Origin: Sphingomonas sp.
Lineage (GTDB): Bacteria > Pseudomonadota > Alphaproteobacteria > Sphingomonadales > Sphingomonadaceae
Length of the DNA: 6,060 nucleotides
Assembly: GCA_021154945.1 (NCBI GenBank)
Contig: JAJNQF010000432.1
Span: forward strand, 1 to 6,060
Reading direction: 5' to 3'
Shown piece by piece: positions 5,086-6,060 of this stretch (its first letter is position 1; each line of letters starts with the position of its first letter). A program made the translations under genes and the position numbers. Below the pieces are notes generated by a model. The model made no database searches, was not told where the DNA came from, and saw only the letters and a program-made list of their open reading frames with translations.

Positions 5086-5195
5086 CTCCCCTCCCTGAAA
5101 GGGAGGGGTTGGGGGTGGGTCGGGTTCCGCACATCCCACCGTTGGGGCTAAAGCTGGCCGACCCACCCCCGGCCCCTCCCTTGCAGGGAGGGAAG
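5086..5195. repeat. Second long palindromic element at a convergent junction, G-rich on both strands
   Basis: Arms at 5086-5123 and 5158-5195 are 38 nt each and complementary at 34 positions, with a 34-nt loop. In the left arm CCCCTCCC (5088-5095) pairs with GGGAGGGG (5101-5108) around TGAAA, followed by a run of G-rich triplets. It fills the space between the prephenate dehydratase stop (5076) and the histidine kinase stop codon (5202-5200), ending four nt from the latter. It has the same layout as the element at 3243-3346, a C/G hairpin followed by a GGGGGTGGG-like tail, but a different sequence. A terminator or mRNA 3'-end stabiliser for both genes is plausible. Confidence 0.88.
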
Positions 5196-5199
5196 AAGG

Positions 5200-6060
5200 T
5201 CAGTTGGCTGCGGGGAGTCTCAACCGCACGAGCAGGCCGCCGAGGTCTTCGCTCTCTTCCAGCGCGACCGTTCCCTCGTAGATTTCCGCGACGTCCCGCA
5301 CGATCGCGAGGCCGAGCCCAGTCCCCGGCTTCCCCGGATCCAACCGCACGCCACGATCGAAGATACGCACCCGCTCCTCTTCCGGAATCCCCACCCCGTC
5401 GTCCTCGACCAGGAACTCGACGAAGCCCGACTGTGCGCCGACCGTCACGAACACGCTGCCACCGCCGTATTTAGCGGCGTTCTCGATCAGGTTGCCGAGC
5501 ATCTCGTCGAGATCCTGCCGCTCGACATGGACCTGAAGCCCACGCGGCCCGGTGACGTCGATCCGGACATGCCGGTACAGCCGCCCGACCGCGCGCTCGA
5601 CCGATTCGAGGCTCGGCCATACATCCGCCCGGCTATGTGCGGAACCGCGACGCCCGACCGCCCGGGCTCGCGCGAGGTGGTGATCGACCTGCCGGCGCAT
5701 CGTCCGGGCTTCCCGGATCACCGTATCGGCGAGGTCGTCGGACTGCGCGGTGGCGGCGTTCATGATGACCGTCAGCGGCGTCTTCAGCGCATGCGCGAGG
5801 TTGCCGGCGTGACGCCGTGCCTCCTCGGCCTGGCGTTCGTTATGCTCGATCAGCGCGTTCAGTTCCTCGACCATCGGCGCGACCTCGACCGGCATCGCGC
5901 TCGACACGCGGTTCGAGTGACCGGCGCGCATCCGGGCGATCTCCTCGCGCACCCGCCGCAGCGGCCAGAGCCCGTAGAAGGTCTGGAGCGCGGCCATGAT
6001 GATCAGTCCGAGACCCAGCAGTGCGAAGCTGCGGACCAGCGTGCGGCGCAAGGTGGTGAT
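5200..6060 (-). CDS. Sensor histidine kinase, C-terminal part (5' end beyond the window)
   Basis: The visible 286 codons run from the right edge to TGA at 5202-5200; the reading frame stays open at 6060, so the sensor domain and first membrane segment lie outside. Counting from the first visible codon, a membrane helix (about 10-30) is followed by a HAMP-like linker (about 33-75), the dimerisation and phosphoacceptor helix with the H-box HALKTPLTVI (phosphorylated H90), and a HATPase domain with N-box NLIENAAKYG (190-199), DDGVGIP (220-226), the F-box IFDRG (233-237) and GTGLGLAI (246-253). All ATP-binding motifs are intact. It should autophosphorylate and pass phosphate to a response regulator, probably encoded just upstream beyond 6060. 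The HALKTP form of the H-box resembles PhoQ-like kinases, but the signal cannot be told from this fragment. A TTG at 6051 is not taken as the start because it would remove part of the membrane region. Confidence 0.93.
   Translation of the reverse strand: MTTLRRTLVRSFALLGLGLIIMAALQTFYGLWPLRRVREEIARMRAGHSNRVSSAMPVEVAPMVEELNALIEHNERQAEEARRHAGNLAHALKTPLTVIMNAATAQSDDLADTVIREARTMRRQVDHHLARARAVGRRGSAHSRADVWPSLESVERAVGRLYRHVRIDVTGPRGLQVHVERQDLDEMLGNLIENAAKYGGGSVFVTVGAQSGFVEFLVEDDGVGIPEEERVRIFDRGVRLDPGKPGTGLGLAIVRDVAEIYEGTVALEESEDLGGLLVRLRLPAAN

Noticed and set aside
4159..5166. Minus-strand open frame opposite pheA
   Set aside because: No domain signature and it overlaps the catalytic and ACT domains on the real strand; its start lies in the palindrome.
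4053..5474. 473-codon plus-strand frame across prephenate dehydratase and the kinase
   Set aside because: It is a frame-shifted shadow of pheA that runs through the palindrome and into antisense of the kinase; the composition is Arg/Pro/Ala-rich.
1..6060. A novel defence, phage or biosynthetic gene system
   Set aside because: All six longer genes fall in known families with housekeeping or general roles; no unusual domain fusion, reverse transcriptase, nuclease or toxin pair is visible.

Overview
This is a GC-rich window with alphaproteobacterial gene content, most like Sphingomonas or a close relative. The pointers are the alphaproteobacterial-type SerC, a membrane-anchored class I cytochrome c next to a monofunctional prephenate dehydratase, an extensin-like lipoprotein, and dense palindromic intergenic repeats. 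Genus assignment is inference from protein style; no marker gene is present.

Layout from left to right: (1) Minus strand, 1-1468: a serine-biosynthesis unit. It has a promoter (TTGACA/TAGGGC), a short leader that folds into two hairpins and resembles the alphaproteobacterial serC RNA motif, serC with a TTG start at 1384, a 93-nt palindromic element (89-181), and the first eight codons of serA running off the left edge. (2) Plus strand, 1481-2333: an inverted repeat enclosing a 16-nt tandem duplication, a small extensin-like lipoprotein gene with a metallopeptidase-like HxxxxxxD...HxH pattern, and a short hairpin. (3) Plus strand, 2334-3218: a LOG-family phosphoribohydrolase. (4) 3243-3346: a nearly perfect palindrome at a convergent junction. 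(5) Minus strand, 3353-4069: a membrane-anchored cytochrome c with a long Ala-rich tail. (6) Plus strand, 4174-5076: prephenate dehydratase, divergent from the cytochrome gene. (7) 5086-5195: another palindrome at the next convergent junction. (8) Minus strand, 5200 to the right edge: the C-terminal part of a sensor histidine kinase.

serC and serA are two steps of serine synthesis from 3-phosphoglycerate and are probably co-regulated from the serC leader. Prephenate dehydratase makes the phenylalanine precursor, the cytochrome c carries respiratory electrons, and the kinase is half of a two-component system whose partner lies outside the window. Most genes look like ordinary housekeeping. I see no phage, transposase, CRISPR or defence system. 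The unusual content is in the spacers: four long inverted repeats in about 6 kb, two of which place a matched G-quadruplex motif on each strand, plus the structured serC leader and several starts without a Shine-Dalgarno sequence.
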